Part shown: positions 52,357 through 61,441 of the stretch, piece by piece
Numbering within the stretch: the first letter of the stretch is position 1
Layout: the number at the start of each line of letters is the position of its first letter
DNA from: Paraburkholderia polaris
GTDB taxonomy: Bacteria > Pseudomonadota > Gammaproteobacteria > Burkholderiales > Burkholderiaceae
DNA: 64,000 nt
NCBI RefSeq assembly: GCF_012927345.1
Contig: NZ_JABBGJ010000052.1
Span: 1-64,000, forward strand
Direction of reading: 5' to 3'
Notes under the pieces: model-generated
Seen by the model: only the letters and a program-made list of their open reading frames with translations
The model's database searches: none
What the model was told of the DNA's origin: nothing
Made by a program: the position numbers and the translations under genes

Positions 52357-52499
52357 GCCGCTGCGTGCCCACCGGGGTGAGGCTCAACGAATGCACGTTG
52401 TGGGAGACGTTGGCCATTTCGCGCACGCCGTTGAGCGAAGCGTTGAGGGTGCTGGCGGGTGAAGGTCTGATCGATATCGTCCCGACCTTTCGTTGGTAA
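52357..52499 (+). pseudogene. gntR fragment (HTH part only)
   Basis: The frame reads GVRLNECTLWETLAISRTPL then SEALRVLAGEGLIDIVP and a stop. It matches KLNERRLCETLAISRTPLRE and ALKVLAAEGLIDILPNRG of the GntR proteins at 55501-56187 and 54306-55028. The first 35 residues and the whole FCD domain are missing. Confidence 0.75.
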
Positions 52500-52634
52500 A
52501 TCTTGTCAATCAGCCTTTGGCCGATCGGTTCGTCATCGGGGCAGCCCCCATCGACTACGGCCCGGTACTTCTCCTCATACCCTTTGGATTCCATCTCGCG
52601 ACGGACACCCTGGCTGCGTGGCGAGCGTAACCGC

Positions 52635-53179
52635 ATGCACTTGTTCACGTGCCGTCACCGCAGGACGAAGCGTCGCGCCAGCTGATGCACGATCGCGGAC
52701 AACTGCAGAAGGAAGTGCTGCAACACCGTGACCGGATGCGCAAACTGCTGGTCACGCTTGGCTGCTGGGATGAGGTCGATCACAGGGCCTTCGCGAGCCG
52801 GCTCGCCTGTGATGAGGTGCGGTGCCACGACGGCGCGCCGCTGCCGCCCGAGTTACGGGAGCGACTACTGCGCGAGTGCGAACGGCTGGCGCTGGCGCAG
52901 CAGCAACTCGCGGCACTCGAGAAGACGCGACAGGCGAGCGTGCCGACGCCCGCACGCCGACGAAGCGATGCCCTCGCGCGCCGGAAAGGGATTGGCGAAG
53001 TGGGCGCGCCGCGCCTGGCGCTCGAACTGTTCTGGAGGGAGTTCAGCAACCGGCGCCAGGTGGGTGCCTGTGTCGGACTGGTGCCGCCACCCTACGACAG
53101 CGGCCAGAGCCAGGTCGACCAGGGCATCAGCCGGCAGGGCAACCGAATGAGTAAGGACTTTCCCGATCTCGTGGCATAG
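52635..53179 (+). pseudogene. IS110-family transposase, C-terminal part (first of two)
   Basis: RQLMHDRGQLQKEVLQHRDR, MRKLLVTLGCWDEVDH, ARRKGIGEVGAPRLALELFW and GLVPPPYDSGQSQVDQGISR are the linker and C-terminal domain of an IS110/IS1111 transposase. The DEDD domain is missing upstream and the frame ends early at NRMSKDFPDLVA. It is a different subgroup from the transposase that follows. Confidence 0.8.
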
Positions 53180-53231
53180 CGGTATGCCAGGATGGTTGGT
53201 GCTGGGCAACCCATCTGAGAAGGAGAAGGTC

Positions 53232-54284
53232 ATGGACACGATTACGCGTATCGGCGTGGATCTGGCCAAGAACATCATCCAGGTACACGGCGTGGACAGC
53301 ATGGAGCGCGTGGTGGTCGGGAAAGCAATCTCGCGGCAGAAGTTTCTCGAATGGTTTGCCAACCTCGAGGCGTGCCTGGTCGCAATGGAAGCGTGCAGCG
53401 CAGCCCACTACTGGGCACGCAAGCTGCGCGCGCTCGGCCACGAGGTTCGCCTGATCGCGCCGCAGTTCGCCGCGCCATACCGCAAGGGCGGCAAGCACGT
53501 GAAGAACGACAGGCTGGATGCCGAGGCCATCTGCGAGGCCGCGGGCCGGCCGCATATGCGCTTCGTGGCCGTCAAAATGACGGACCAGCAAAACGTGCCG
53601 GTGCTGCACCGGATGCGGGACGGTTTCGTTGAGGAGCGTACCGCGCTCGCCAACCGGCTGCGCGGTGAGCTGGTCGAGTTCGGCGTCTTCCTGCCGCAAG
53701 GCATCGACGCATTTCGTGCCCACTTCGTCGAGGCACTGGAGGACGGGGCCACTGAACTGAACGGTATCGCGCGCACTGCGCTGCTGCGAGGCTGGGAGCA
53801 CCTGCAGGCCCTCGACCAGCAAATCGCCTGGTGTGACGCGCAGGTCGCCACGCACGTGAAGCACGACAACAACGCGCAGCGCGTCATGGCGGTCATCGGC
53901 ATCGGGCCGCTCACCGCGTCGGCCGCGGTGGCCACCGTCGGCGACGCTCACCTGTTCAAGAACGGCCGCCAATTTGCCGACTGGCTCGGCACGGTGCCCA
54001 AACAGGCGAGCAGCGGCGGCAAGACCCGGCTGGGCCGCGTCACCAAACAGGGCAACACGTATCTGCGCACGCTGCTGTTCCAGGGCGCGCGCTCGGCCGT
54101 AACGAGCGCCCATCGACGAACCGACCGGCTCTCGCGCTGGATCGTTCAGCTCCAGGCACGCGTGGGTTGGTATCGAACGCTGGTGGCCACCTTTTTGCCT
54201 GGAGACAAACCCGTTCCGGGATTTTGCCTAGAGATAAACCCGTATTCTGGATTCCGAATAGTTGGTAGGGTAAAATTCCCTTAA
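53232..54284 (+). CDS. IS110-family transposase, nearly full length, foreign C-terminus
   Basis: 350 residues from the ATG at 53232 behind AAGGAGAAGG. The DEDD domain (TITRIGVDLAKNIIQVHGVD, CLVAMEACSAAHYWARKLRA, GGKHVKNDRLDAEAICEAAG) and the C-terminal domain (VIGIGPLTASAAVATVGDAH, FADWLGTVPKQASSGGKTRL, GNTYLRTLLFQGARSAV) are complete. After LQARVGW the expected closing helix is replaced by ATFLPGDKPVPGFCLEINPY, read through the gntR-upstream repeats. The native stop is thus lost and the element's right end sits in the gntR leader. Activity is uncertain. Confidence 0.8.
   Translation: MDTITRIGVDLAKNIIQVHGVDSMERVVVGKAISRQKFLEWFANLEACLVAMEACSAAHYWARKLRALGHEVRLIAPQFAAPYRKGGKHVKNDRLDAEAICEAAGRPHMRFVAVKMTDQQNVPVLHRMRDGFVEERTALANRLRGELVEFGVFLPQGIDAFRAHFVEALEDGATELNGIARTALLRGWEHLQALDQQIAWCDAQVATHVKHDNNAQRVMAVIGIGPLTASAAVATVGDAHLFKNGRQFADWLGTVPKQASSGGKTRLGRVTKQGNTYLRTLLFQGARSAVTSAHRRTDRLSRWIVQLQARVGWYRTLVATFLPGDKPVPGFCLEINPYSGFRIVGRVKFP
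54192..54242 (+). repeat. Tandem 29-bp motif upstream of gntR (two copies)
   Basis: TTTTTGCCTGGAGACAAACC (from 54192) and TTTTGCCTAGAGATAAACCC (from 54222) are 29 bp apart. CTGGATTCCGAATAGTT follows. The motif ends 64 bp before the gntR ATG at 54306; the 56-kb copy has the same distance. Confidence 0.75.
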
Positions 54285-54305
54285 GTAAATATTTTGGGGG
54301 ATTGA

Positions 54306-55028
54306 ATGAAAAATTCTGAAGTCCCCGAAACACTGCCCGCACCCATGCTTCCAAAAGTAGAACGCCAGCGGCTACACGACACGGTGGTCCAGCACATCCG
54401 CCGATTTATCGTCGAAGGTGTGCTTGAGCCAGGCAAGAGGCTCAATGAACGCGAGTTGTGCGAGACGCTCGGCATCTCGCGCACGCCGTTGCGTGAGGCG
54501 CTGAAGGTGCTGGCGGCCGAGGGGCTGATCGAGATTTCGCCCAATCGCGGGGCGACGGTGGCGAAGATGTCGGAGGCGGAGTTGCGCGAGACGTTCGAAC
54601 TGATGAGCGGGCTCGAAGCGTTTTCGGGCGAGCTGGCGGCCGAGCGGATCACCGCGGCGGAACTGGTCGAGATCAAGGCGCTGCACTACGCGATGCGGGC
54701 GTGCCGCGCGCAGAACGATCTGGCGGGGTACTACAGCCGCAATCAGGCGATCCACGACCGTATCAATGAGGCGGCGCGCAATTCGGCGTTGCGGGAAACG
54801 TATATAGCGGTCAATCGGCGTCTGCAGGCGCTGCGTTTTCGGTCGAACTTCCAGACACAAAGGTGGGATAGCGCGATCCACGACCACGACGAAATGCTCA
54901 AGGCGCTGGAAGCACGCGATGGCAAGCGGCTCGCCGAGATCTTGCGCCAGCACTTGCTCGACAAGCGCGACGCCGTGTTGCAGGTGCAGTCAAGCGCGGA
55001 CACCGACACTTCGAATCTGACAACCTGA
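54306..55028 (+). CDS. GntR-family regulator, FCD subfamily (module copy 2)
   Basis: 240 residues. PKVERQRLHDTVVQHIRRFI, LNERELCETLGISRTPLREA and LKVLAAEGLIEISPNRG form the winged HTH. The FCD domain follows (ELRETFELMSGLEAFSGELA, EIKALHYAMRACRAQNDLAG, SRNQAIHDRINEAARNSALR). It is closely similar to the protein at 55501-56187. Its former divergent partner, the aminotransferase gene, has been replaced by an IS110 copy. Such regulators usually respond to 2-hydroxy or keto acids, and it may act on the palindrome at 56344. Confidence 0.9.
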   Translation: MKNSEVPETLPAPMLPKVERQRLHDTVVQHIRRFIVEGVLEPGKRLNERELCETLGISRTPLREALKVLAAEGLIEISPNRGATVAKMSEAELRETFELMSGLEAFSGELAAERITAAELVEIKALHYAMRACRAQNDLAGYYSRNQAIHDRINEAARNSALRETYIAVNRRLQALRFRSNFQTQRWDSAIHDHDEMLKALEARDGKRLAEILRQHLLDKRDAVLQVQSSADTDTSNLTT

Positions 55029-55500
55029 TTGTCAGGCCGGATCGATTGACGAGCAAAGTTAGAGCGTCGAGGCAGCGTCGAGGCAGTGCCTGTCGGGCAC
55101 TGCATGAGGCACGCGCTACGCTCAATAGGTGCTTGCAGGCGCGTCCGGTGGCATGTCGCGTATCCGCTCAGCCTGCGCCATGTGGTGGAACTGATGGAGC
55201 AGTGCGGCGTGAAATGAGACGGCAGCACCCGCTTTGGCGCAGTCGCTTGAGGAAGGGATGGACCCAGCATTCGGACGAAAACGTACATTAGCTGCGCCGC
55301 ACAATCAAGCGAATCAATGACTTGGAGTTGCGCGACGACTCTCAATCGAATTTCTAAACGCGGAGTTTGCGCCGAGCCTGATGGGACGGGGCTTTCTGAA
55401 CCGCTGGAGTACGTAAAAACCCGAATCCTGACGGCACCCCAATTCCCACCCACATGACACTGGGAACGTGCCAGCGGCGGGTGCCCCCTGGCCAAAGCAC
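55029..55500. other. Gap between two convergent gntR genes with an IS6 scrap
   Basis: At 55140-55222 one plus-strand frame reads WHVAYPLSLRHVVELMEQCG before a TGA, recalling the N-terminal YPLSLRHVEELMAERG block of one IS6 subgroup. No other gene is supported in the 470 bp. Confidence 0.45.
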
Positions 55501-56187
55501 TCATCTATCCGCCAGCACCGCATCGCGTTTCGCCAGCAAGTGCGCCCGTATGATCTCGGCCATCCGTTTCCCATCCCGCGCTTCCAGCGCCTCGATCATC
55601 GCCTCGTGCTCACGGATTGCGCTATCCCATTTCGCCGTCTGAAAGTTGGACCGGAACCGTAACGCCTGCAGCCGCCGATTGACCGCTATATAAGTCTGCC
55701 GCAAAGCCGAATTCCGCGCGGCATCGTTGATCTTGTCGTGAATGGCCTGGTTGCGGCTGTAGTAACCCGACAGATCGTCTTGCCCGCGGCACGCGAGCAT
55801 CGCGTAGTGCAGTGCCTTGATCTCGCTGAGCTCAACCGGTGTAATCCGCGCGCGCGCCAGCTCGCCCGCAAACGCCTCCAGCCCGCTCATCAATTCAAAG
55901 GTCTCGCGCATCTCCGCCTCGCTCATCTGTGAAACGGAAGCCCCCCGGTTCGGCAGGATATCGATCAAACCTTCAGCTGCCAGCACCTTCAACGCTTCGC
56001 GCAACGGCGTGCGCGAAATGGCCAGCGTCTCGCACAACCTGCGTTCGTTGAGCTTCACTCCGGGGGCAAGCAGCCCCTCGACGATGAAGTTGCGCAGGTG
56101 ATCGACCACCGTGTCGTGCAGCCGCTGCCGCTCAACTTTGGGAAGCATGCGTGCAGGCGGTGTCTCGGGGATGTCGGAATTTTGCAT
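55501..56187 (-). CDS. GntR-family regulator, FCD subfamily (module copy 3)
   Basis: 228 residues, starting MQNSDIPETPPARMLPKVER. The HTH (LHDTVVDHLRNFIVEGLLAP, LNERRLCETLAISRTPLREA) and FCD domain (EMRETFELMSGLEAFAGELA, EIKALHYAMLACRGQDDLSG, SRNQAIHDKINDAARNSALR) are complete. It is divergent from the aminotransferase gene at 56373, with tandem 29-bp repeats and the TTTTGCATGCAAAA palindrome in between. It is therefore the likely local regulator of the aminotransferase, the 2-hydroxyacid dehydrogenase and the MFS gene downstream. Confidence 0.92.
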   Translation of the reverse strand: MQNSDIPETPPARMLPKVERQRLHDTVVDHLRNFIVEGLLAPGVKLNERRLCETLAISRTPLREALKVLAAEGLIDILPNRGASVSQMSEAEMRETFELMSGLEAFAGELARARITPVELSEIKALHYAMLACRGQDDLSGYYSRNQAIHDKINDAARNSALRQTYIAVNRRLQALRFRSNFQTAKWDSAIREHEAMIEALEARDGKRMAEIIRAHLLAKRDAVLADR

Positions 56188-56250
56188 TCAATACCCCTAA
56201 ATATTCACTTAAAGGAATTTGGCGTTGCTAACTCTGGAAACCCTGGCGAC

Positions 56251-56300
56251 GGGTTTGTCCCTAGGCGAAACTCCGGACCGGGTTTGTCCCTAGGCAAAAA
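56251..56300 (-). repeat. Tandem 29-bp motif upstream of gntR (inverted copy)
   Basis: Read on the minus strand: TTTTTGCCTAGGGACAAACC (from 56300) and TTTCGCCTAGGGACAAACCC (from 56270), 29 bp apart as at 54.2 kb. The block ends 64 bp before the gntR ATG at 56187. Confidence 0.75.
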
Positions 56301-56343
56301 GAGCGCTTAACGCTTTCAGATACGACAGCCATACACTAAAGTA

Positions 56344-56357
56344 TTTTGCATGCAAAA
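56344..56357. promoter_or_regulatory. GntR-type operator TTTTGCATGCAAAA (copy 2)
   Basis: A perfect 14-bp palindrome 15 bp before the aminotransferase ATG, identical to 52252-52265. TGCATGCA-type cores are common for FCD GntR proteins. Confidence 0.7.
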
Positions 56358-56372
56358 CACAATGAGCGAATC

Positions 56373-56834
56373 ATGCTGAAGCTCGATTTTGATCCTGCCG
56401 GGCGTCACTTTCTGCAGATCCCCGGTCCCAGCCCGGTGCCTGATCGCATCCTGCGTGTAATGAGCTATCCGACGATCGACCATCGCGGCCCGGAATTCGG
56501 GGCGCTCGGGCTGAAGGTTCTGGACGGCATCAAAACGATCTTCAAGACGACGCGGCCCGTCGTGATCTATCCGGCCTCGGGCACGGGCGCGTGGGAAGCG
56601 GCGCTCTGCAACACGCTCAGCCCTGGCGACGCCGTATTGATGTATGAGACCGGTCATTTCGCGACGCTCTGGAAAAAGATGGCAGAAAACCTCGGACTGA
56701 AGCCGGAGTTTCTGGGGATGCCTGGGATCGAGGGATGGCGGCGCGGAGTGCAGCTCGCCGGCAGCGGTGTTCTGACCGCGATGGACTACTTGACGAGCCA
56801 CGTCGCCGCGCCCGCGTTGAAGGCCGCAGCCTGA
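56373..56834 (+). pseudogene. Serine-glyoxylate/alanine-glyoxylate-type aminotransferase, internally deleted
   Basis: 153 residues. The N-terminus is intact: DPAGRHFLQIPGPSPVPDRI, LRVMSYPTIDHRGPEFGALG, IYPASGTGAWEAALCNTLSP, MYETGHFATLWKKMAENLGL. After GMPGIEGWRRGVQ the frame jumps to LAGSGVLTAMDYLTSHVAAP, the C-terminal end of the family. A full enzyme has about 400 residues, so about 250, including the PLP lysine, are missing in frame. It cannot be catalytic. It sits between the GntR operator and the dehydrogenase gene, 93 bp downstream. Confidence 0.8.
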
Positions 56835-56927
56835 TGGAAAGTCATGCCGCGTCGTCGGAAACCAGCACGCCCGTGGCTTGCGGCCCATCGACCCGATCTT
56901 TGTAAATTTGACTGAGCCCCGACGCCA

Positions 56928-59900
56928 ATGCTGACCAAAACGTCCGAAGCACTCGTCCAGCCGATTCACTGGATGCCCGCCTCCGTGCGCGCCGCGTTGT
57001 CGCCGCTAGCCAAGCGTCTTCAACATGAGCTGAAAGGCGACGTGCTGTTCGACCGTGCGGCACGCGGACGTTACGCGACGGATGCATCGATTTATCAAGT
57101 CATGCCGGTGGGCGCGGTCGTGCCGAAAGATCAGGCCGACTTGCTGCTGGCTTTGGAGATCGCGCGCGACAGCAAGGTGTCGGTGCTCGCACGTGGCGCG
57201 GGGACGAGCCAGTGCGGGCAGACCGTCGGCGAAGCGCTGGTCATCGACACAAGCAAATGGCTCAACAACATCGTCCACTTCGACCGCGAGGCGCGCACGG
57301 TGACGGTCGAGCCGGGCGTGGTGCTCGATCATCTGAATACGTGGCTTAAACCCCATGGCTTGTGGTTTCCCGTCGATGTCTCCACCAGCGCGCAATGCAC
57401 GATCGGCGGGATGGCAGGCAACAACTCGTGCGGCTCGCGATCGATGGAATACGGGAACATGGTCCACAACGTCGCGTCGATCGACGCCGTGCTGGCCGAT
57501 GGTCATCAAGCCGTGTTCGCGACACTGCGCGCTATGTCATCCGATGCCCGCACGCGCTCGCTGGTCGACGGCGTGCAGCGCATCGCGAAGAGAGAGCGTG
57601 ATGAAATCCGCGAGCAAATTCCGAAGGTGTTGCGGCGTGTCGCGGGCTACAACATCGATCTGTTCGATTGCCAGAATCCCTTGCCCTTCAGTGCCGATGG
57701 CGAACCGAACCTTGCACAGTTGCTGGTCGGCTCCGAAGGTACGCTCGCTTTCAGCCGGCAACTCACGCTCAAGCTCGCGCCGTTGCCCGCCCACAAAGTG
57801 CTTGGCGTCGTGAACTTCCCGACGTTCTACGGCGCGATGGACATGACGCAGCACATCGTGAAGCTCGGGCCGGTTGCCGTCGAACTGGTCGATCGCACGA
57901 TGATCGGCCTGTCGATGTCGAATCCGGCGTTCAGGCCCGTCATCGAAAAGGCGCTGGTGGGCACGCCGCGGGCCGTGCTGCTTGTCGAATTCTCTGGCGA
58001 AGACAGAAGCGCGCAGCTTGCCAAGCTCGCGCAGCTCGTTGCGTTGATGAGTGATCTCGGCTTGCCGGGCTCGGTCGTCGAGATACCCGATGTCATGCAG
58101 CAAAAAGCCTTGTGGGAAGTCCGCAAAGCCGGGCTCAACATCATGATGAGCATGAAGGGCGACGGCAAGCCGGTGTCATTCATCGAAGATTGCGCCGTGC
58201 CGCTCGAACACCTTGCGCAGTACACGACCCGTCTCACCGAGGTCTTCCACCAGCACCGTACCGAAGGTACCTGGTATGCGCACGCGAGCGTGGGCACGCT
58301 GCACGTGCGCCCGGTTCTCGACATGCGTCGCGACGGCGCGCAGAGGATGCGGGCGATTGCCGAGGAAGCCGCGGCCCTTGTGCGCGAGTACAAGGGCGCT
58401 TTTTCAGGCGAACACGGCGACGGCCTGTGCCGTGGCGAATGGGTCGCGTGGCAATACGGACCGCGCATCAATGAGGCGTTTCGCGAGATCAAGAGCCTCT
58501 TCGACCCCGACAATCGCATGAGTCCGGATCGCATCGTGAATCCACCGAAGATGGACGACACGACGAACTTTCGGTTTCCGCCGACGTATCGTGAGCGAGA
58601 TGTCGCGACAAAGCTCGACTGGTCGCAATGGAATGTGACGCGCGATCCGTTGACGGGCGCCGAAGCCCTGCCGGGCACCGGCGGCGATCGCACCGGTGGC
58701 CTCGCGAAGGCCGTCGAGATGTGCAACAACAACGGGCATTGCCGCAAGTTCGACGCGGGGACGATGTGTCCAAGCTATCGCATCACCAAGGACGAACAGC
58801 ATGTCACGCGGGGCCGCGCGAACACGTTGCGGCTCGCGATCAGCGGACAACTCGGCGATGACGGCCTCGCGAGTCAGGACGTGAAGGACGTTCTGGATCT
58901 TTGCGTATCGTGCAAGGGCTGCAAGCGCGATTGCCCGACCGGCGTGGATATGGCCAAGATCAAGATCGAGGCGCGCGCGGCGTGGACTTCGAAGCATGGC
59001 ATGCGGATGCGCGATCGCATGGTCGCGTTCCTCCCGCGCTATGCGCCGTATGCAAGTCGCGTGCGACCGTTGTTCGGCTCGGTAGAGCGCATGCCGCGCT
59101 TCGCAGGCTGGCTCAAGACGCGCCTCGGCCTCGCGCCGCAGCGCGCGTTTCCGCGCTTTCTCACGTCGTTTTTATCGGAGGCCGTGCAACCTCGGGTGCC
59201 CGCTGTCGGTGGCAAGGAAGTGCTGCTCTTCGTCGATACCTTCAACAACTATATGGAACCGGAGAATGCCCGTGCCGCTAAGCGCGTGCTCGAAGCGGCC
59301 GGCTACACGGTTCACTTCAATCTGAAGGCGGGCGAGCGGCCACTGTGTTGCGGGCGCACGTTTTTGTCGGGGGGACGGGTCGACGAGGCGAAGGCCGAAG
59401 CACGCCGCACGCTCGACGCGCTGCGGCCTTACGTCGAGCGTGGCGTGCCGGTTGTCGGCCTTGAACCGTCGTGCCTGCTGTCATTCCGCGATGAATTCCT
59501 CGACTACGGTTATGGCGACGAGGCCCGCAAGCTCTCGCAAACATCGTTCTTGTTCGAGGAGTTTCTGGTCCGTGAGAAGCAGGCCGCGCGCCTGCAGCTT
59601 TCGTTGAAACCACTCGCTCGCCCGAAGGCGCTGGTTCACGGCCACTGCCATCAAAAAGCCTTCGATGTGTTTCGTCCCGTGCAGACCGTGCTTAGCTGGA
59701 TTCCCGCACTTGAAGTGTCGGTTGTCGAATCGTCTTGTTGCGGCATGGCCGGAAGCTTCGGCTACGAAGCCGAGCATTACGAAGCATCTAAGGCGATGGC
59801 GGAATTGTCGTTGTTGCCGGCCATACGAAAAGCGGAAGACGCCGTGATCGTCGCCGATGGCACCAGTTGCCGTCATCAGATAGCGGACGGCGCACAGCTA

Positions 59901-59951
59901 AAGGCGCTGCATGTTGCGCAGGTTCTGGCGTCTGCGCTAGACGATGATTGA
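56928..59951 (+). CDS. FAD-linked 2-hydroxyacid dehydrogenase with Fe-S and CCG domains
   Basis: 1007 residues. Domains in order: FAD-binding (about 55-250: LARGAGTSQCGQTVGEALVI, TIGGMAGNNSCGSRSMEYGN), FAD-oxidase C-terminal (about 260-540: YAHASVGTLHVRPVLDMRRD, FSGEHGDGLCRGEWVAWQYG), ferredoxin-like (CNNNGHCRKFDAGTMC near 598 and CVSCKGCKRDCPTG near 659) and two CCG repeats (LCCGRTFLSGG near 806, SSCCGMAGSFGY near 936). The fused layout resembles YdiJ-type D-2-hydroxyglutarate/D-lactate/glycolate dehydrogenases that feed electrons to the respiratory chain. It is followed by an MFS gene and preceded by a GntR-controlled aminotransferase remnant, favouring a 2-hydroxyacid such as glycolate, lactate or a relative. 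Confidence 0.9.
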   Translation: MLTKTSEALVQPIHWMPASVRAALSPLAKRLQHELKGDVLFDRAARGRYATDASIYQVMPVGAVVPKDQADLLLALEIARDSKVSVLARGAGTSQCGQTVGEALVIDTSKWLNNIVHFDREARTVTVEPGVVLDHLNTWLKPHGLWFPVDVSTSAQCTIGGMAGNNSCGSRSMEYGNMVHNVASIDAVLADGHQAVFATLRAMSSDARTRSLVDGVQRIAKRERDEIREQIPKVLRRVAGYNIDLFDCQNPLPFSADGEPNLAQLLVGSEGTLAFSRQLTLKLAPLPAHKVLGVVNFPTFYGAMDMTQHIVKLGPVAVELVDRTMIGLSMSNPAFRPVIEKALVGTPRAVLLVEFSGEDRSAQLAKLAQLVALMSDLGLPGSVVEIPDVMQQKALWEVRKAGLNIMMSMKGDGKPVSFIEDCAVPLEHLAQYTTRLTEVFHQHRTEGTWYAHASVGTLHVRPVLDMRRDGAQRMRAIAEEAAALVREYKGAFSGEHGDGLCRGEWVAWQYGPRINEAFREIKSLFDPDNRMSPDRIVNPPKMDDTTNFRFPPTYRERDVATKLDWSQWNVTRDPLTGAEALPGTGGDRTGGLAKAVEMCNNNGHCRKFDAGTMCPSYRITKDEQHVTRGRANTLRLAISGQLGDDGLASQDVKDVLDLCVSCKGCKRDCPTGVDMAKIKIEARAAWTSKHGMRMRDRMVAFLPRYAPYASRVRPLFGSVERMPRFAGWLKTRLGLAPQRAFPRFLTSFLSEAVQPRVPAVGGKEVLLFVDTFNNYMEPENARAAKRVLEAAGYTVHFNLKAGERPLCCGRTFLSGGRVDEAKAEARRTLDALRPYVERGVPVVGLEPSCLLSFRDEFLDYGYGDEARKLSQTSFLFEEFLVREKQAARLQLSLKPLARPKALVHGHCHQKAFDVFRPVQTVLSWIPALEVSVVESSCCGMAGSFGYEAEHYEASKAMAELSLLPAIRKAEDAVIVADGTSCRHQIADGAQLKALHVAQVLASALDDD

Positions 59952-60145
59952 CAGCACAGTTTCACATAAACAGCGGACGGAATCATGATCCGCCCACCGG
60001 AGACAAGCATGACACGACCGAGCAATTCCAGGATTCGCAGCCCTGCTGCGACGTCCCTTCAATAAAGCCTTATCGAAGTACCGGATGCAATTCGCTTCCG
60101 GCGTCCGCGGGCGCCATGACGAAGCACGCACTACTCAAGGAGACA

Positions 60146-61441
60146 ATGATGTTCCGTCGAGCTACGACGCGCGTTCTGTTGTTGTTATGCGCAATGTATT
60201 TCATTACCTATGTCGACCGCGTCAACGTCAGTACCGCCGCCGCGCAGTTCGGCGCTGAACTGCACCTGTCGCATACGGAAGTCGGCTTTGTTTTCTCGGC
60301 TTTTGCTTACCCGTATCTCGTGTTTCAGATTATTGGCGGATGGGTTGGAGACCGGTTCGGGCCGCGTCGAACGCTTGCTGTGTGCGCCGTTATCTGGGCC
60401 GGTGCCACGATCATGACTGGGCTTGCCGGCGGGTTCGTATCGCTGATCGTCGCGCGCTTGTTGCTTGGGCTTGGCGAAGGCGCGACGTTTCCGACCGCTA
60501 CCCGCGCAATGTCGAACTGGATGCCCGCCGAGAAGCGCGGCTTCGCGCAAGGCACCACGCATGCGGCTTCCCGGATCGGGAACGCGGTCGCGCCGCCGTT
60601 GATCGTCTGGTTGATGATCGCCACGAGCTGGCGCGGGGCTTTCATCGTTACCGGGGTTTTTAGCTTCCTATGGGCTGTTGTCTGGATTTTCTATTTCCGC
60701 GATAACCCGCGTGACCACCGTCGAATCACCGATGGTGAGTGCGCGAAGCTTGATTCGTATTCCGGAGTCAAGCAAAGGGTGCCGGTGCCGTGGGGGCCTC
60801 TGCTAGGGCGCATGGCTCCCGTTACCGCTGTGTACTTCTGCTACGGATGGGTGTTGTGGCTCTTCCTCGGCTGGATTCCGCAGTACTTCCTTCACAACTA
60901 TCACATGCAGTTGGGGAAGTCGGCGTTGTTCGCTTCCAGTGTGTTTTTTGCGGGTGTGCTCGGGGACTGGCTCGGTGGGTCGGTCACCGATCGTATCCTG
61001 CGGCGCAGCAAGAATCTGCGCCTGGCCCGGAATGTGATGGTCGGGGTGTGCATGTTGCTGACGTTGCTGTCGCTTGCGCCGATCATGCTGGTTTCAAATA
61101 TGTCGATTACTTTGGCCGCAGCCTGTTTAAGCGGTGGGTTCTTCTTCAATGAGATGACCATCGGACCTATGTGGGCCGTACCCATGGATATCGCGCCCAA
61201 GCATGCAGGCACTGCTAGCGGGATCATGAATTCTGGCTCCGCGCTGGCCGCGATTATTAGTCCCGTCGTGGGCGGCTGGTTGATCGATCGGAGCGGGAAC
61301 TGGAATTTGCCTTTTATCGTTTCTATGGTGCTGATGGCCGCTGGGATCGTGCTTTCGTTCACTATGCGGCCGGATCGGGCTTTGGATGTTTCGCCGGCTG
61401 AGGCCGGAGCGGGGAGTGAGCCGGCGAGGAAGTTTGTCTAG
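60146..61441 (+). CDS. MFS transporter, anion:cation symporter family
   Basis: 431 residues from the ATG at 60146, chosen because AAGGAGAC lies just upstream; the frame is open further but not family-like. RVLLLLCAMYFITYVDRVNV is segment 1 of the ACS family; GGWVGDRFGPRRTLAVCAVI is the loop 2-3 motif; GLGEGATFPTATRAMSNWMP is segment 4. ACS members import glucarate, phthalate, tartrate and similar anions with protons. It follows the FAD dehydrogenase gene by about 195 bp on the same strand and most likely imports its substrate or a precursor. Confidence 0.9.
   Translation: MMFRRATTRVLLLLCAMYFITYVDRVNVSTAAAQFGAELHLSHTEVGFVFSAFAYPYLVFQIIGGWVGDRFGPRRTLAVCAVIWAGATIMTGLAGGFVSLIVARLLLGLGEGATFPTATRAMSNWMPAEKRGFAQGTTHAASRIGNAVAPPLIVWLMIATSWRGAFIVTGVFSFLWAVVWIFYFRDNPRDHRRITDGECAKLDSYSGVKQRVPVPWGPLLGRMAPVTAVYFCYGWVLWLFLGWIPQYFLHNYHMQLGKSALFASSVFFAGVLGDWLGGSVTDRILRRSKNLRLARNVMVGVCMLLTLLSLAPIMLVSNMSITLAAACLSGGFFFNEMTIGPMWAVPMDIAPKHAGTASGIMNSGSALAAIISPVVGGWLIDRSGNWNLPFIVSMVLMAAGIVLSFTMRPDRALDVSPAEAGAGSEPARKFV

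Noticed and set aside
54192..56300. 29-bp repeats as a CRISPR array
   Set aside because: Only two units per site, no unique spacers of regular length, no cas genes; the units abut gntR leaders instead.
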